DNA from: Owenia fusiformis | Lineage: Eukaryota > Annelida > Polychaeta > Sabellida > Oweniidae | Length of the DNA stretch: 64,000 nt | Direction of reading: 5' to 3' | NCBI GenBank assembly: GCA_903813345.2 | Contig: CAIIXF020000009.1 | Coordinates: forward strand, 20,919,759 to 20,983,758 | Shown here: in pieces, positions 46,901 to 58,400 of the stretch | How the letters are laid out: each line of letters starts with the position of its first letter | Position numbering within the stretch: position 1 is the stretch's first letter | The notes under the pieces: model-generated | The model's input: the letters and a program-made list of their open reading frames with translations, nothing else | Database searches by the model: none | Told to the model about the DNA's origin: nothing | Position numbers and translations under genes: made by a program

Positions 46901-49900
46901 TAAAGTGCATTTGACAAAATTCCACACAGAAATCTGACTGATTTTAATTTGGCGGATTTTCTGACTCCGTCAATCCGTCTAATTAAAACGGGGGCCAAAT
47001 TAAGTGTATTAAGTTATATCAATATTATTTTGTATCTATCTGACATTATAATTTCGAAAAGAGATTCTCCCGGGGACATTCGGGATTTCGAACATAATAA
47101 ACTAATTTGAAATTGAATCTGAAATTCTGTCAGAATGGAATACGTGGACCTGGTTACATGGTTTATCTTATTCTAAATGGACAAATAAGATCGCAGGGGC
47201 AGGAAACTCCCCCGTACATGTAGTTGACATTTTGATCATATAAAAGGCATTTGCATTAATCCTTTTGATAACTTTCTTTCGTAGTTGGTCTCTTGACCCG
47301 AAACATTCTGGCTACAACAATACAATTGAGTTTTAGAGAAAAATTGTGACTAACCACCCTAAGAGGAACGTTGGAGCTTTTTAGGACCACATTAAGCCCC
47401 TACTTTAACTAACATCCTAACCCATGTTAAAGCCAAGCTTTTCCAGGATATCTTCAATCAATCCTCAACCCCTGTTAAATACCCATTTTACAGGGTGTCT
47501 ACACCGGGGCCTACCCCCTAAGGCCTTCACCCTCGTTAAAATCCTACTTTTGAAGGTAACATACCCTTCAACCTCCCTTCAAAACCCTACTTGTACAGGG
47601 TACCTACCCCTAAATCCCATGTTAAAGCCCTTATATTTGCCGGGTACATACATTCCCCCTCCCTCTCAAGCCGTACTTTTGCTGTTCCCCACAGCTGAAT
47701 TCATTTGTGAACTATTATTTTGAATGAATTAAAATGACGTAAGCGAAGTGTAAAATTCTATCAAAAGACGAATTGTTGTTTGAATACTTTGCGAGGAAAT
47801 CAATATTGATATACCGTATTGAAGTCATAAACAACAGCTTCGAGATGTCAGCCCGAAGACTATCTCCCGGTTGTCATGTTTATCTAGGAAACTGCTGATT
47901 GTAATCATAATAGGTACCCTGCATAATAGGACGCACGGCAAAAAATGTGTATCAAAATCCGTTGAAACCTGCTTAAAGGTAATACATTTGTATTATCAAA
48001 AATACAATCTCGTTCTGACCATCGTGAATCCTGAACATTGAACATTCCAAAAAGGGCATATTTTGTATTCACCTTGAGATAATGTACATGTAACTGTGTC
48101 TGTGTCTGTGATCTTCAGTCAGTGACAGTTGTAGAGACTAGTTGCAACTTTAAAAAGAAAAAAAATTAAAAAGAAAAAAAGACACTGTAGTTGCAACTGG
48201 TGATGTTTTCCATGGAAAGCCGTGAGCACGCTTTGCAAACTATCTCTGGACTCTCTCTCTCTGGCCGGCAGAGGGGGGGGGGGAGTTACGATGAGTGCGA
48301 AGGCACCCCCCCCCCCAAAAAAAAAGCTTATAAAACATAACCATTACATAGAAGAAAAGAGCTTTCAATTTTTTTATTTGAAGTTTCAATCTAATTTTTG
48401 AAGAATTTTGAAAGATGCATCAATTTTTGTAAAATTCAAAATAAATCTTAACATTTTTTGGGCTCACTTAATAAGTTATGCCACGATCGCACATCATGAC
48501 ATCGCATTTCTTCTCAGTCCTGAGATGATGTTTCAGGTGAAACAGAAAGATGCTATGAGTATCAGAATGGGATCGCACCACATTGGGAGTAGTTTCCAGA
48601 AAGATTAGAATAGGGTGGATGGGGTAGCCTTGCCCAAGTCGGTATCTTTTTCCTATCTTGATTTCTATTATTCAAGATAAGATAAGCGGGCAGATAAGTA
48701 AAAAATACCGACTTGGAAAAGGCAAGAAGGTATCCCGGCATAAATAATGTCAGATCAACATCCTAGATATAGTGATATCTGAACACCCCCTCCCCCATAT
48801 AACGGCCCTGAGATTCAAAGAGCTCTTTGAAAGTGTCCAAAAATGATGAAAACTGCATGTGATTGAAATTTTGGCCAGTCATATGTAAGAGTTCCAGCCC
48901 CCCCCTCCCCCCCCATCTACCCTTGGCTCTTACCATGGACATGGATGAAATTTAGGGGTCATTTTCAAATGCCCGATTACAAGATTACACTGATTTATTT
49001 CCGCCCTTACATAACAGTGTTGTTGGTGGGCAGAGGAAATCGAGTATGTATTGATCTAGTTAATTAGTGATTACAGATAGATTAAAGGAAAAGTGACTTG
49101 AAAGTGACTTTAAAGTGAATTCTCAAAATTGAGAATTCTGATTGTAATCAAAACTATATGAATTGACACTAATCGCACGGACATGGACTAGTATTTTGAA
49201 TCATTTCATATCCTATCCAACAGCAAGTGAAATCAAATGATCAAGCTACATTATCTATTGAAACTTAAAGGGGGGCCCTTAAATTGCAATTTTTTTTAGT
49301 TTTTGAGGCGTACTTGTGGCCACTTGTGTAATCATTAGAGTTTTTAATGGTCATTTTGACTATATATAATTGTTAAGTTTTGAGCGCAGTTTTGGTCTAT
49401 ATGCTTATAATAGAAAACTTTAAGGAGATGATTTGGTCTACGCTACCCTTTGCATTCGTTTGACTTCACTTCTTAAATGAGAGCTTCGTCTTCGTAGTTT
49501 AACTAGACTCTGCATGCAGGGTAGGTCTACGCCATAACAAAACCTTTAAAAAGAGGCATACTATTGGTCTAGACCAGAAAGTAAGGCGTATTAGAGGTCT
49601 ACTTTTAGAGCCCAATCTAGAAAATAAAAGATGGAATCATTACCCCCCCCCATACATTCACTATAATTAAGTCGTTGGTGAGTTCGGATGTTTTTCAAGT
49701 TTAAGTTAATGCTCAATCCAGATAGCATCTTCTTTATAATAAAAATAAAAAGTACTATTATGTAGATATATATCTCCGATATCTATACATTTCCTGTAAG
49801 AATGTGGTAACGAAAATGGTGCAACAAGACCTGGGCCTAAGACATGTTTGAAACGGGTAAACATTGCAATCGGTATGTTTCAAGGAGGCCTCTGGGGGAA

Positions 49901-52900
49901 TGACGACCCATGAAACCTAGAACCTAGAAAATCATGTTTATAAATTATAGATCAATATATAATATTTTCAGGCCCGTAGCCAGGATTTACCGGGGTAGCG
50001 GTTTTACCATGGGGGGGGGGGGTTGCCAAGGGAGTTGGGGGGGGGCTTTTTTGACTGTTTTGGCATCATTTGGCCTGGAGGGGGAGCGGCCGCTCCCTCC
50101 GCTCCCCTTGGCTACGGGCCTTAATTTGGAAAGCAGTTAAAATGTCGTCGTTTTGTGAAGAGGGGATGGGTGATTAGCAGCATTAGAAGTCGAACGAATG
50201 CAAAGGGTAGCCATAGACTATTAAGACCCTGTAATTATGATAAATCATGTCATCTTATACATTGGTACACTTACAAAATAAGGAAATAAATTGTTCAATC
50301 AATCAATTACTTTTTGCTATCATCTAATGACGCTAGAGAACAAAATAATACATTTGTCTCCGGAATTACTGGAAGTTTTAATAACATGTACAATTTCCTG
50401 GGAACGATAGATGTACATGTGCAATGTCCGAATAAATGATTGTGGCAAAGATTGCGATTTGCTAGATTCTGATTTTGGAATTTCTTTGATCAAATTGTAC
50501 CACACACGCAATGTCAGAAGTGAGATTGAATGTCCAAATAGAATAGTAAGAGCCCGACTAAGAGATGCCATTCCATTTTCTTGACGGGAGATTTATCGCT
50601 CAATCCCACACTAGACATTTAATGTTAAATAACAGTGAGATCTAAAATTCATATCTTAAAATCTAAAATCGAGTTTAGTCGGAGATTATAATTTCATTGG
50701 TAAAATGCAATCAGAAAGAACCTTTAGTAATAGTTGTTTATTTTAATGAGAGATTCATAAATTGGAACTTAAGTTGTAGCCACCATCTGTGAAGATTGCT
50801 GGGTCTAACACCTTAGTAGAGTATACCCCCTCCCAAATCACAACCACAGTGATCTTCACTGGACATTATAAACATGAGCGAATAGGGGGAGGGGGGAACT
50901 TGGATTACGTCCTTTAGAATGTAGGTTTAGAAAACTGCAATAGATGCCATTTTTCATGATAGGGGGGTTATGAAGGAGCTTGTTCGTGAACGTGCAGAAT
51001 TTTGGTCCTCTTGGAATAAGTTCTGCCTTTCGTAGTATTATTTGTCCGATTACTAGTAAGTATAAACACAAGGTGCCAACTCCGACCGTTAATTTGAATT
51101 TTATACCTACACCTGTTTGGAAATCAAGGATTGTGAATCAATATACTGCACCGTTTTTCTTCAAATTTGTTCCATTAAAAGAAAACAAATTTTTCTGATG
51201 GTTACATTATACTGTTATACAGACTGAGAGTCCCTCCTTTTAGCGGCGTTTGGGTCCCCAGCTGTGAGAAGCGCTTCACACAGCTTGGGACCGGCCCCGA
51301 CAGCAATGCACCGACAGAGAGGCATTTTTGTTTTGCTTTTAATGGAACAAAAACGGTACATTATGAGACTCATAATCCTTGATTTTTAAACACATGGTAG
51401 GTTTGAAATTCAAACTAACGGTCGTAGTTAGGACTCTGTGATAAATGTTTAAGGCCCGGGGTTTAAGGGATATTGAATTATTAGGGGCCCTGGAGAAACC
51501 AATGTGGAGGGGTCATAATATTACAAGTTCACGTGCACTTTGTCTCTAAAACGTGTAGCTTAACTCCTCTCAAATGATAAACTTAATACATAGGGGTTAT
51601 GCACTGGAATGTTTTGGACATAGGGAATATTCTGAGGGATATTAATACAATATATCTTCCCGAGACTTCCCGCGTGTTAATGTCCTGTTTAAAAAACAAT
51701 AGGCGTTACCAAGTGGGGGGGGGGGTACGATGGGTGCGATAACCAATAAAAAAAATAGAACCATGAGATAGAAGAAGAAAAGGGTAAAATGCTTTTTATT
51801 TTGAGCCTCTAGCTCAATTTTGAAAGAAGTTGCATCAATATTTGTAAAATTCAAAATAAATTTATTGGCCTGTATTAGCCACAATGGTACAACCCTGACT
51901 GATAACCGAAATTCGTTTTGGCATCACCCCCCCCCCCCCCCCCGACTGAAAGCTGGCATGATTGTACCTTTTGGGATTCGATCAACATGAGTTCTTCTGG
52001 GAAAATGAGGAGTCTTCAATGGTGCATCGACATAACATGGACTGGTGAAATACATGATGGTATCCCGATGCTAAGTCATTGGAATGGTCAATGGTGTATT
52101 TGAAAAGTGCTCACAATGGTGAAAGCTGCACGCTTTTGAAAGATCTAGACTTTTTGGCCGCGGGGGGGGGGGGGGGGTGACGTGCACCAACCCTTCCAAA
52201 GGGACACGATACATTTTTCGAGGGCTTAGAGAGCCAGAGGTTAATATCATGTTGTCACAGGGTATAAAGCCATAGGCTATATTCAGTTCCGATCATGATA
52301 TTCCTAACTCTCTTCAATGAAATCTGAAGTTCGAAGTCCATATCTAAACTTTGTTTGATGAAACAAAACCAGAAGTCTTAAGTCTATCATAAGTCTACAA
52401 AATATCCGAATGACTTAACTAATGACATTTTGAAATATAAAATTTTATTGAATAATATAAACACACCAGCATCAAAAAAATCAACAAAACAATATAACAG
52501 CGACCAAACAAAATCGCTATGACTTTACTGTGTCAGAGCATGATGATGAAATTACCATTCGCCTGTGTTTGATAGGCTCAAACAGAGCTTCATACTCTTT
52601 TCGTTTCAAAATCTCTTAATTTTCAAATGGGAGACGAATTCAATTTTTGTTTTGAGGTGAATGCGATTTTTGTGAGAGGGATTGGTCAGGACAATGACGA
52701 TTTTTCTTTTCGAGCGATGGACGATGGACGGTAAACACAATATCGCGTCTTCATTACGTACCCCTTCCATTAGATTGGCAATCGTGTGTTTTCATTTCGA
52801 AGCATATCAATATTCTAATTCTTTCCTCAATTGCAAAGCTAGATCTAGTAGTTCAGTTATTTGTGACATTTGACGAATTTATCTAAATCGCCAATCATAA

Positions 52901-54924
52901 TCAGGCTTTGATTAGATAGGTGGCCGAAAAGGGGATCCTGTTACTAATTTTATGTGGGGGGGGTGTATGTAATATTGACCACCGTCCAAACAATTATTTC
53001 CCGCACTATAGGAGAGAAGTACTCTAAAAAGGGTTTCAAAAAACTATTTTGAATCATCGTTCTGTAATTGTGCAATGGAGTTTTTGTTTTTAGAGTAACG
53101 TACACTGTATTTTAATTCTTGTTTGCTTAATAAGATTAATTTCAATATGATTCGCAAGTACTAGTATGATCACTGCATCAAATGTGGAATTTCTTGCAAT
53201 TTCTAGACGTAGGATGGTCTAGAAACTCCGCGTATCTACGGGGAGAGGCAACTTAAATGAATATGCTTATTGCGTCCATAGGCGAAGCGAGGGGGGTGCA
53301 ATAAAAATAAAACCACGAGAAAGAAAAAGCTCAATTTTGAAGAAATGTTTGTAAAATTCAAAATAAATCTTATTTTCATGGCTTGTTTATGCAACAATCG
53401 CAACCCTGTGACTGAAAACCGAAAAGCTTTTGGCGATCGCACCCCCATCCTGAATGAAAGCTGGCTTCGCCCCTGCCCTATATCAATTAGTAATGATACA
53501 TTGCATACACAATATGAACACATAGTTTTTTCATCCATTTGGTCAGACGCACAATAATAATACTATTCTTGTATCTTGCTTGATACCCGGGGCTTGATGT
53601 AACAACTTGATAGATGCCCGGGAAAAAATATTTTTACTAGTTATCAGTACAGCTTGTTTGGTATTTTACAACCTTTAAACAGTACGTGATTTATTATTCA
53701 ATCATATATGTAAAACGTCATGGTATACGTGAACAGTTTGTTTTACAAAATAATAAATAAAATAGATAAAAGGTAAAAAGAAATCAGTATATTTCAGTGA
53801 AAATATGTCTAAATTATGAATGTTGATCATAATTGCTTATAACAATATACATTCATCTGATTCGATAATTACTTTATTCTAGATTTCAATCATTAGTCTC
53901 AAGGCGTGCCAAGACTTTTTGTCACACTCTAAGCACGTCTTTGCACTGCGTGTGCTTAGACGTGCCTAGAGATGTCTAGAGTTGGTTTCATCGCGTACCT
54001 AGACGTGTCAAAACTAGTCACGCCTAAGCACCCGGCGTGCTTAGACTTAGTTTCTAGACGTGCTTAGTCTAGAAATTCCATTTTTCACGCAGTGCAGGGG
54101 GAACACTGGGATCGGCTGATGCACTGCAGCACAAGTTTTCTACATAAGGCTAAGACTGAGCTCAGATATATAAATAAACTGCAGAGGCGCATTAATGCAC
54201 CTACATGTACAGTGTAAGACTTGTCTTATATTACTCGAGTCTCTAGCCAGTGCACAGTGGTCCACATGCCATTTTCTAGACAAGTAATTTGGCTAGAGAC
54301 TCGAGTAAGTCTTATACAGTACATTGTACATTGTACAGTAAGACTGGCTGAGAAAATACTAGTCATATAAATCCGACCATTGTATGCTGTTCTTCGATAT
54401 TCCTTGTTCTTATTTGGATATTTATTTTTTATCATTTTCTTTGCATACACGGTCTCGTATGCAAGAAAATAAGAAAAAATAAATATCCAAATCAGAAAAA
54501 ATAACAACAAATAACATCATACGAGGGTCAGATTTATATGACTAAGAAAATACATGCATACTCACTGAGCTCCTGATGCTTTGAAGATGTCTGCCCATTG
54601 ATTTGGGTCATAAAATTCAGCTGTAAACTTGGGAGCAAAGTCTGCATATGTGAAGTTTGGTGGATAATTCTTTTTCATGAAATCGATATATGCCTGACTC
54701 TTTGCTCCCTGCCAATTCCACCAAAACCATTCTGAGCCGAAACTTGGAACCGAAAACACACCCCAGTGGATGAAAATACCAAATTTTGCCTCGTCGTACC
54801 AAGTAGGTAAAGGACGGGCATCTAAAGACGCCCAAGTCGGATCATATTTAGCAGCACTGCACGCCGTTATGGTAATAAAAACAAAAACAAAAGCACAAAA
54901 CATTGTTTTGCTTCCGTCCTCCAT
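34973..54924 (-). CDS. alpha-L-fucosidase A (GH29), with three alternative copies of exon 4
   Basis: Exons: 54924-54566, 41161-41055, 40915-40785, then one of three exon 4 copies (40412-40282, 39213-39083 or 39031-38898), 36734-36637, 36051-35919, 35761-35591 and 35225-34973. All exon phases and most lengths equal those of gene B, so the two are tandem duplicates. The product is 460 or 461 aa. The N-terminus [18 protein letters not shown] is a likely signal peptide. Motifs: [36 protein letters not shown] (nucleophile Asp221), [24 protein letters not shown] and a C-terminal beta-domain. It should be a secreted or lysosomal exo-fucosidase. Intron 1 is 13.4 kb, packed with nested repeats. The intron after exon 2 begins with GC (gcaagt). 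Inside the gene, 36738-38170 and 41170-41880 show no further exons. Confidence 0.95.
35283..35400. repeat. GTCACCAC repeat family, copy 2 (partial)
   Basis: aatgtcaccacatgccatttgttacaaatg followed by a direct repeat of 'atgccaaacaccaaccatc'. It lies in the last intron of fucosidase A. Confidence 0.7.
36238..36420. repeat. GTCACCAC repeat family, copy 3
   Basis: aatgttaccacctgccattc, 'gttacagatgcc' repeated, and the end 'aacaatatgtcactacttgg' with 'ggtggtgaca'. It lies in the intron between exons 5 and 6 of fucosidase A. Confidence 0.75.
38173..38532. repeat. 360-bp MITE with TACTGTACTCCC ends
   Basis: tactgtactcccactaatat at the left and attatggggagtacagta at the right are inverted. Inner arms contain 'tttcgc' motifs. 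It lies in the intron after the alternative exon 4 cluster of fucosidase A. Confidence 0.8.
38898..39031 (-). other. fucosidase A alternative exon 4, copy 3
   Basis: 134 nt, acceptor aatcctag, donor aggtacac. It encodes [17 protein letters not shown], then [18 protein letters not shown] and DFIAWLYNE. It differs from exon 4 of gene B at about 10 of 134 nt, far less than from its own neighbours. Its one-codon-longer tip (GDWEAK) is the form also found in gene B and resembles that of vertebrate FUCA1. Confidence 0.93.
39083..39213 (-). other. fucosidase A alternative exon 4, copy 2
   Basis: 131 nt, acceptor tttctcag, donor aggtacat. It encodes [17 protein letters not shown], then [17 protein letters not shown] and KFLAWLYND. 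It differs from copy 1 at 7 of 43 residues. It lies 1069-1 = 1068 nt after copy 1 in the direction of transcription and only 51 nt before copy 3. Confidence 0.93.
39310..39380. repeat. 71-bp hairpin between alternative exons
   Basis: gctagaagccatcttcgttc pairs with gcgaagatggctagc, and cactcgg pairs with ccgagta. It lies about 97 nt upstream of alternative exon 4 copy 2 in the transcribed direction, where it could influence acceptor use. Confidence 0.75.
40282..40412 (-). other. fucosidase A alternative exon 4, copy 1
   Basis: 131 nt, acceptor attacaag, donor aggtactg. It encodes [17 protein letters not shown], then [17 protein letters not shown] and NFLAWLYND, starting in phase 0 and ending in phase 2. 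The residue after WSDG is Ser, where the other copies have Asp. The acceptor (AAG) is weaker than those of copies 2 and 3 (CAG/TAG). Confidence 0.92.
41890..42050. repeat. CTAGACGTGCTTAG repeat, short copy
   Basis: It begins cactgcatcaaatgtggaat and contains five or so variants of ctagacgtgcttag in both orientations. The same start is found at 53171. Confidence 0.75.
42385..42665. repeat. two tandem copies of a ~135-bp unit
   Basis: Each unit runs from 'ttattccaggggtg' through 'cacgaaaactg(c/t)tcaaaatggt' and 'cagtattattttaaa' to a G-run. Related fragments occur at 7095-7180 and 52085-52170. Confidence 0.75.
43867..45972. mobile_element. innermost element with 35-bp perfect inverted repeats of ACGCGCT units
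   Basis: The first 35 bases (ggttataatgaaaacacgcg, then ctacgcgctaacgcg) are the exact complement of the last 35. Both ends continue with more imperfect 'gcgc(t/c)aa' units. It is flanked on both sides by the same nine bases, tcacagttg (43858-43866 and 45973-45981), a target duplication of the length made by Mutator-like elements. The 2106-bp interior has no transposase I recognise and includes a 'gtagccag' MITE. Confidence 0.9.
45066..45185. repeat. MITE AGGCCCGTAGCCAG, copy 1
   Basis: Ends aggcccgtagccagaggggg and agctggctacgggc are inverted, with an inner 'gggggagc...gctccccc' stem. A second copy is at 49971-50120. Confidence 0.85.
47400..47690. repeat. degenerate minisatellite, ~60-bp unit
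   Basis: Diverged units around 'cc(c/t)(a/c)tgttaaagccc' and 'ttttacagggt(a/g)(c/t)ctacccc' repeat four to five times. The proline-rich 99-aa frame over it is a translation of the repeat. It lies in fucosidase A intron 1. Confidence 0.7.
48255..48510. repeat. G-run repeat family (AAAATTCAAAATAAATCTTA), copy 1
   Basis: A G run, 'ttacgatg(a)gtgcg', then 'accattacatagaagaaaag', 'tttgtaaaattcaaaataaa'. The same order is at 51705-51935 and 53270-53480. The C-run end seen in the 51.7 kb copy is missing here. Confidence 0.75.
48606..48737. repeat. hairpin repeat, CCCAAGTCGGTAT arms
   Basis: ggtagccttgcccaagtcgg pairs imperfectly with ccgacttggaaaaggcaag...ggtatccc, and the centre pairs 'tatcttgatt'/'attcaagata'. 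Non-coding. Confidence 0.65.
49434..50212. repeat. inverted-repeat element carrying a nested MITE
   Basis: ctaccctttgcattcgtttg at the left is matched by the complement cgaacgaatgcaaagggtag near 50190-50212. The MITE 49971-50120 is inserted within it. Confidence 0.6.
49971..50120. repeat. MITE AGGCCCGTAGCCAG, copy 2
   Basis: ggcccgtagccaggatttac and cccttggctacgggcc are inverted ends, with G-runs inside. Same family as 45066-45185. Confidence 0.85.
51070..51440. repeat. palindromic MITE, copy 2 of the 4794-5201 family
   Basis: It shares gaccgttaatttgaatttta, 'aatcaaggattgtga', 'tactgcaccgtttttcttca' and 'ggtcgtagttaggac' with 4794-5201, in the same order. Confidence 0.85.
51705..51935. repeat. 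G-run repeat family, copy 2
   Basis: It starts with ccaagtgggggggggggtac and ends with a C run before 'gactgaaagctggcat'. The inner 'accatgagatagaagaagaa' and 'tttgtaaaattcaaaataaa' match the other copies. Confidence 0.75.
53171..54095. mobile_element. 0.9 kb element with CACTGCATCAAATGTGGAA ends and ACGTGCTTAG clusters
   Basis: cactgcatcaaatgtggaat at the left pairs with attccatttttcacgcagtg at the right; both sides carry 'atttctagacgt' and the right side about ten 'cgtgcttaga'/'tctaagcacg' units (53900-54075). A G-run family repeat (53270-53480) is inserted near the left end. Confidence 0.75.
53270..53480. repeat. G-run repeat family, copy 3
   Basis: cgaagcgaggggggtgcaat, 'accacgagaaagaaaaagct', 'gtaaaattcaaaataaatct' and, at the end, 'aatgaaagctggcttcgccc', whose last bases pair with the start. 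Confidence 0.75.
54358..54544. repeat. 187-bp hairpin next to the exon 1 donor of fucosidase A
   Basis: actagtcatataaatccgac pairs with gtcagatttatatgact, and further in 'cttatttggatatttatttt' pairs with 'aaaataaatatccaaat'. Its edge is about 20 nt from the donor at 54565. A second hairpin (ttactcgagtctctagcca / tggctagagactcgagtaa) lies at 54231-54307. Confidence 0.8.
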
Positions 54925-55492
54925 CTTGGCTTGATCATATGACAGTCACGTGACTGTCAAGTTTTCACTATATGTCAAACTATAAGTATACTGAAATATA
55001 TTAAAATCTATTGAATAGTTGCACATGTCTACTGTCCAGCATGTATTTTTAAAATATCAAATTTATATAAATTATATATATCATTTGAAAAGTGCTGATT
55101 TTTTTTACTTAAAATTACAATTTTACCCATATTATAATTACATCGATTCATCTATTAGTTTGACATACATCCCATCAAAATATTGTCAGGTGATGAATTT
55201 TGAAATCTTACATTTCCTTAGTTTTTAATACAATTTATGACTTTGGATGAGTATTTTGTATCTTTATAACATAAGTTTAATACTTTATTTACATTATATA
55301 CAATTTAAATCATGTCACATAGTCTGTTTGCTTGTCTCACTTGAGTTGGAAAAAGTTGAATTTTTTTAGTTTTCTTCACATTCTTCCAGATTCTTTTGAA
55401 GTAGGATCAGTATTACTTAGTTTGCACAAAATTATCTCCTGGTCCCCGTAATTCACATTCTTCCAGATTCTTTTGAAGTAGGATCAGTATTA

Positions 55493-58400
55493 TGTATCAG
55501 ATGCTGGCACAGTTTTGCCGGAAGTTTGCAAGAAGTAACTTTTGGCAATGCAGTGTGTTAGAGTAACCCAGTAGGTGTAAGAAAATATAAGGTGATGGCC
55601 TTTAAAGTGGTAAAAACAATTTTCACGGCCGAATTGGACTTCAATTCCTGCGATTTCAGGGGGTACTATAAGACTATTTCATAACATAAAGGATATAGTC
55701 TAGTTGCTATTGTTCTGCTTTCTACAGCACACATTGCTAGTCCAAAGATGAATAATATCCTAAAGTTATAGGCCGATATCTGTATTAGTCTCAGAAATAT
55801 TGCAATTAATAGGAAAAAATACGCAATTTTAGTCATTTTTAAGTCTCACGTATCTTATATTTGTAGCTTCCAGCAAAAGATGGCAGCTTAAATAGCTCAA
55901 AATTGTTTTCTAAAAACTAATTCAAGCTTTGTTTGATCTTGTAATACAATTATAATAATGATAATGTACTATTTATGATTTTTAATATGACTTTATAGTA
56001 CCCTACCCCTGGAAAGTGGGCGTGGTCAATGTTATCATTTTGCAGCATACAATTAAAAACTTATATTGATAGAAAGCAAATCAATGCATTTTTAACATTT
56101 TCACTTGTTACTTGACATTGTAATTCATTCATTACTAAAATATAGGACTCTACATATTTTATATATACGTTTTCAATTTTGTACAATGTATCATGATGAA
56201 ATCTAATAGGCTGGTTCATTTTCAGTGTTCAGTAACGCATGAAATGTAAGTCACAGTGTTTCCAAATTACCTTTGCAATGAGAAAGTACCACAAAGACTA
56301 CATAATATGAGCAGTTTCAAGGTACTAATACTAATACTTACCGATCTATCGGCGTTCAAAAATAGAGAAAGCTGTCGTGAGTGTAGTTTTAACTAACTTT
56401 GAACTGAAACTGCTGCTTAATGAATATTTTTCTCAACATCTGCGACTTTTTTAGACCCCAAACATAAGATACCAAGACATAATGCTACCAAGTTCTGATA
56501 TTGGAAGTTTCAGAGCTCTAGATCAAATATTCACTTCTGCATGTACTTTTAAAAAGAGGCAAAAGGACAAAAAACCTGTCAGATATCGTGAAAAATATGA
56601 AAGATGCACTATTCAGAACAATTTATCTCTTAAATGTTACTTTTATTTGACATAATTTCTGATTCTGCCTCCAGTTAGTACCACCAAAAATACATATGAG
56701 AAGACTTAACGTCATAGTATGTGGAAGTACAGATCTATTGGCTTCTGAAAATGGGAAAAGCTGTAGCAAGTATGATTTTCACCAGTTTTTCATCTAAGAT
56801 TGCAACTTTCTGAATTTTCTTTTTACAAACTGCACAGTAAGACCAAAGACATTAAAGGAAACCTGGTCATTGTACCACCAATAATAGGTAAAATAAAAAT
56901 AATATTGGTAATATATACCAAGTGTTTACTTTAATTCCAAGGCATCTGAATTGATAAATAAATGAAATCAGTACTTTATTGTATCTTGGGACAAAATACA
57001 CTGTTTGACATCACAGTATCAAGTGAAAGTTGTTATATACAGCTATATATCACTTTAACTGACTTTACTCTTCAATTTGAAATATGCCTGGCCATTCTAA
57101 GAAAAATGCGACGGAGGGCAAAGAGGGTGCATGGTATAATTGGTAATTAAGCTCTTCTAGAGTTTAAAGCTCCCACAATTTTTAAAAACGAAATGGAGAA
57201 TAACATGTGAAAGTATAGGATGGACTAATTGTTCTAAGAAAGTTTTTGAAAGTAACATTGCATGAAGGCTTTGTATAAAAAACCTTCTACCCACGTACCC
57301 TCGTACCCACGTACGTGGGTCCTGACCCAGTCTTTAAAGAGTTAAATTTTTAAATGTTTAAAACATCATTCAATCTCAGTTTATCCTGAATTATAGATGA
57401 ATTTATGCATCCATATGCCTTTATTTATAGGTCTGACATCTCTCTAGTAAAATAAAATAAAGCCGGAATTGCATAAATGTTCATTATTTTTGAGCTATTT
57501 GATTTATGTTTTTGATATGTTGATCGGGCAGTCTTACCTGTATAACACATCAGTGCTGATTAGCAATCTCCTAGCCTTCGTTCAGTGCAATCCGTGCCTC
57601 CTGTTACCTCATGCAGATTGTAAATGTCCCGGGAAGTTTACCCTTGTCCAAAAGTTGACATCTTTTTAAAAATATATTTCTTAGAGTTTCCAACCAATTA
57701 AATTCACCACATTTTATTAGATGTTTATTTCAAATGTTATTAGAATTCATTCTTACGAATATTATACGTTATTAGCGTATGTTAGTCAAAGATTTGGTGC
57801 CGTTGTTGTCCATTGTATTCACGTTTTACGCGCAAAAAGCTAGAAACTACAAAGCTGAACTTTTATCATTCAAACCAGTTTTACATCAAATCATTGTCAA
57901 AATAAAACTCTACTCTTCATATTACCTAATTATGGATCAAACGGCCATGAATAATGTCGAAGTTTACAAAACCAAACTTACACTCCCCTGCATAAGTTTG
58001 GCAACTCTAACTTTTAATTCCATCTAAATGATTCACTGAACTAGTGCGCACAATTATCCTTAAATTGTGCCAAAAAGCGATTAAAAACGAATATAGCGAA
58101 TCCTTCTACTTTTCAAATATTTCGTTATTAGATTATTCATGTTATTTACCTAATTTTGTTGCATTCGTCTATTAGGCTTCCATTGCGGTGCAAGTAATTT
58201 CGATTTGCATTCTCCTGACTGGAGTACAAATGTAAGAAATGAGAGAAAGTAAATGTTTCCAAACCCTTTTCTTGCAACTTTGCAACTTTTCAAGTGTGAA
58301 CACAAGAAGGCAACAGTCGGACACGACGGACAGTGCTACTTGAACGGCAGATCTGCATGAGCTTTTACTACACGTGCATGACGCGTGAGATTCAAACTCA

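Noticed and set aside
47424-47723. Pro-rich 99-aa ORF on +
   Set aside because: It is a translated degenerate minisatellite.
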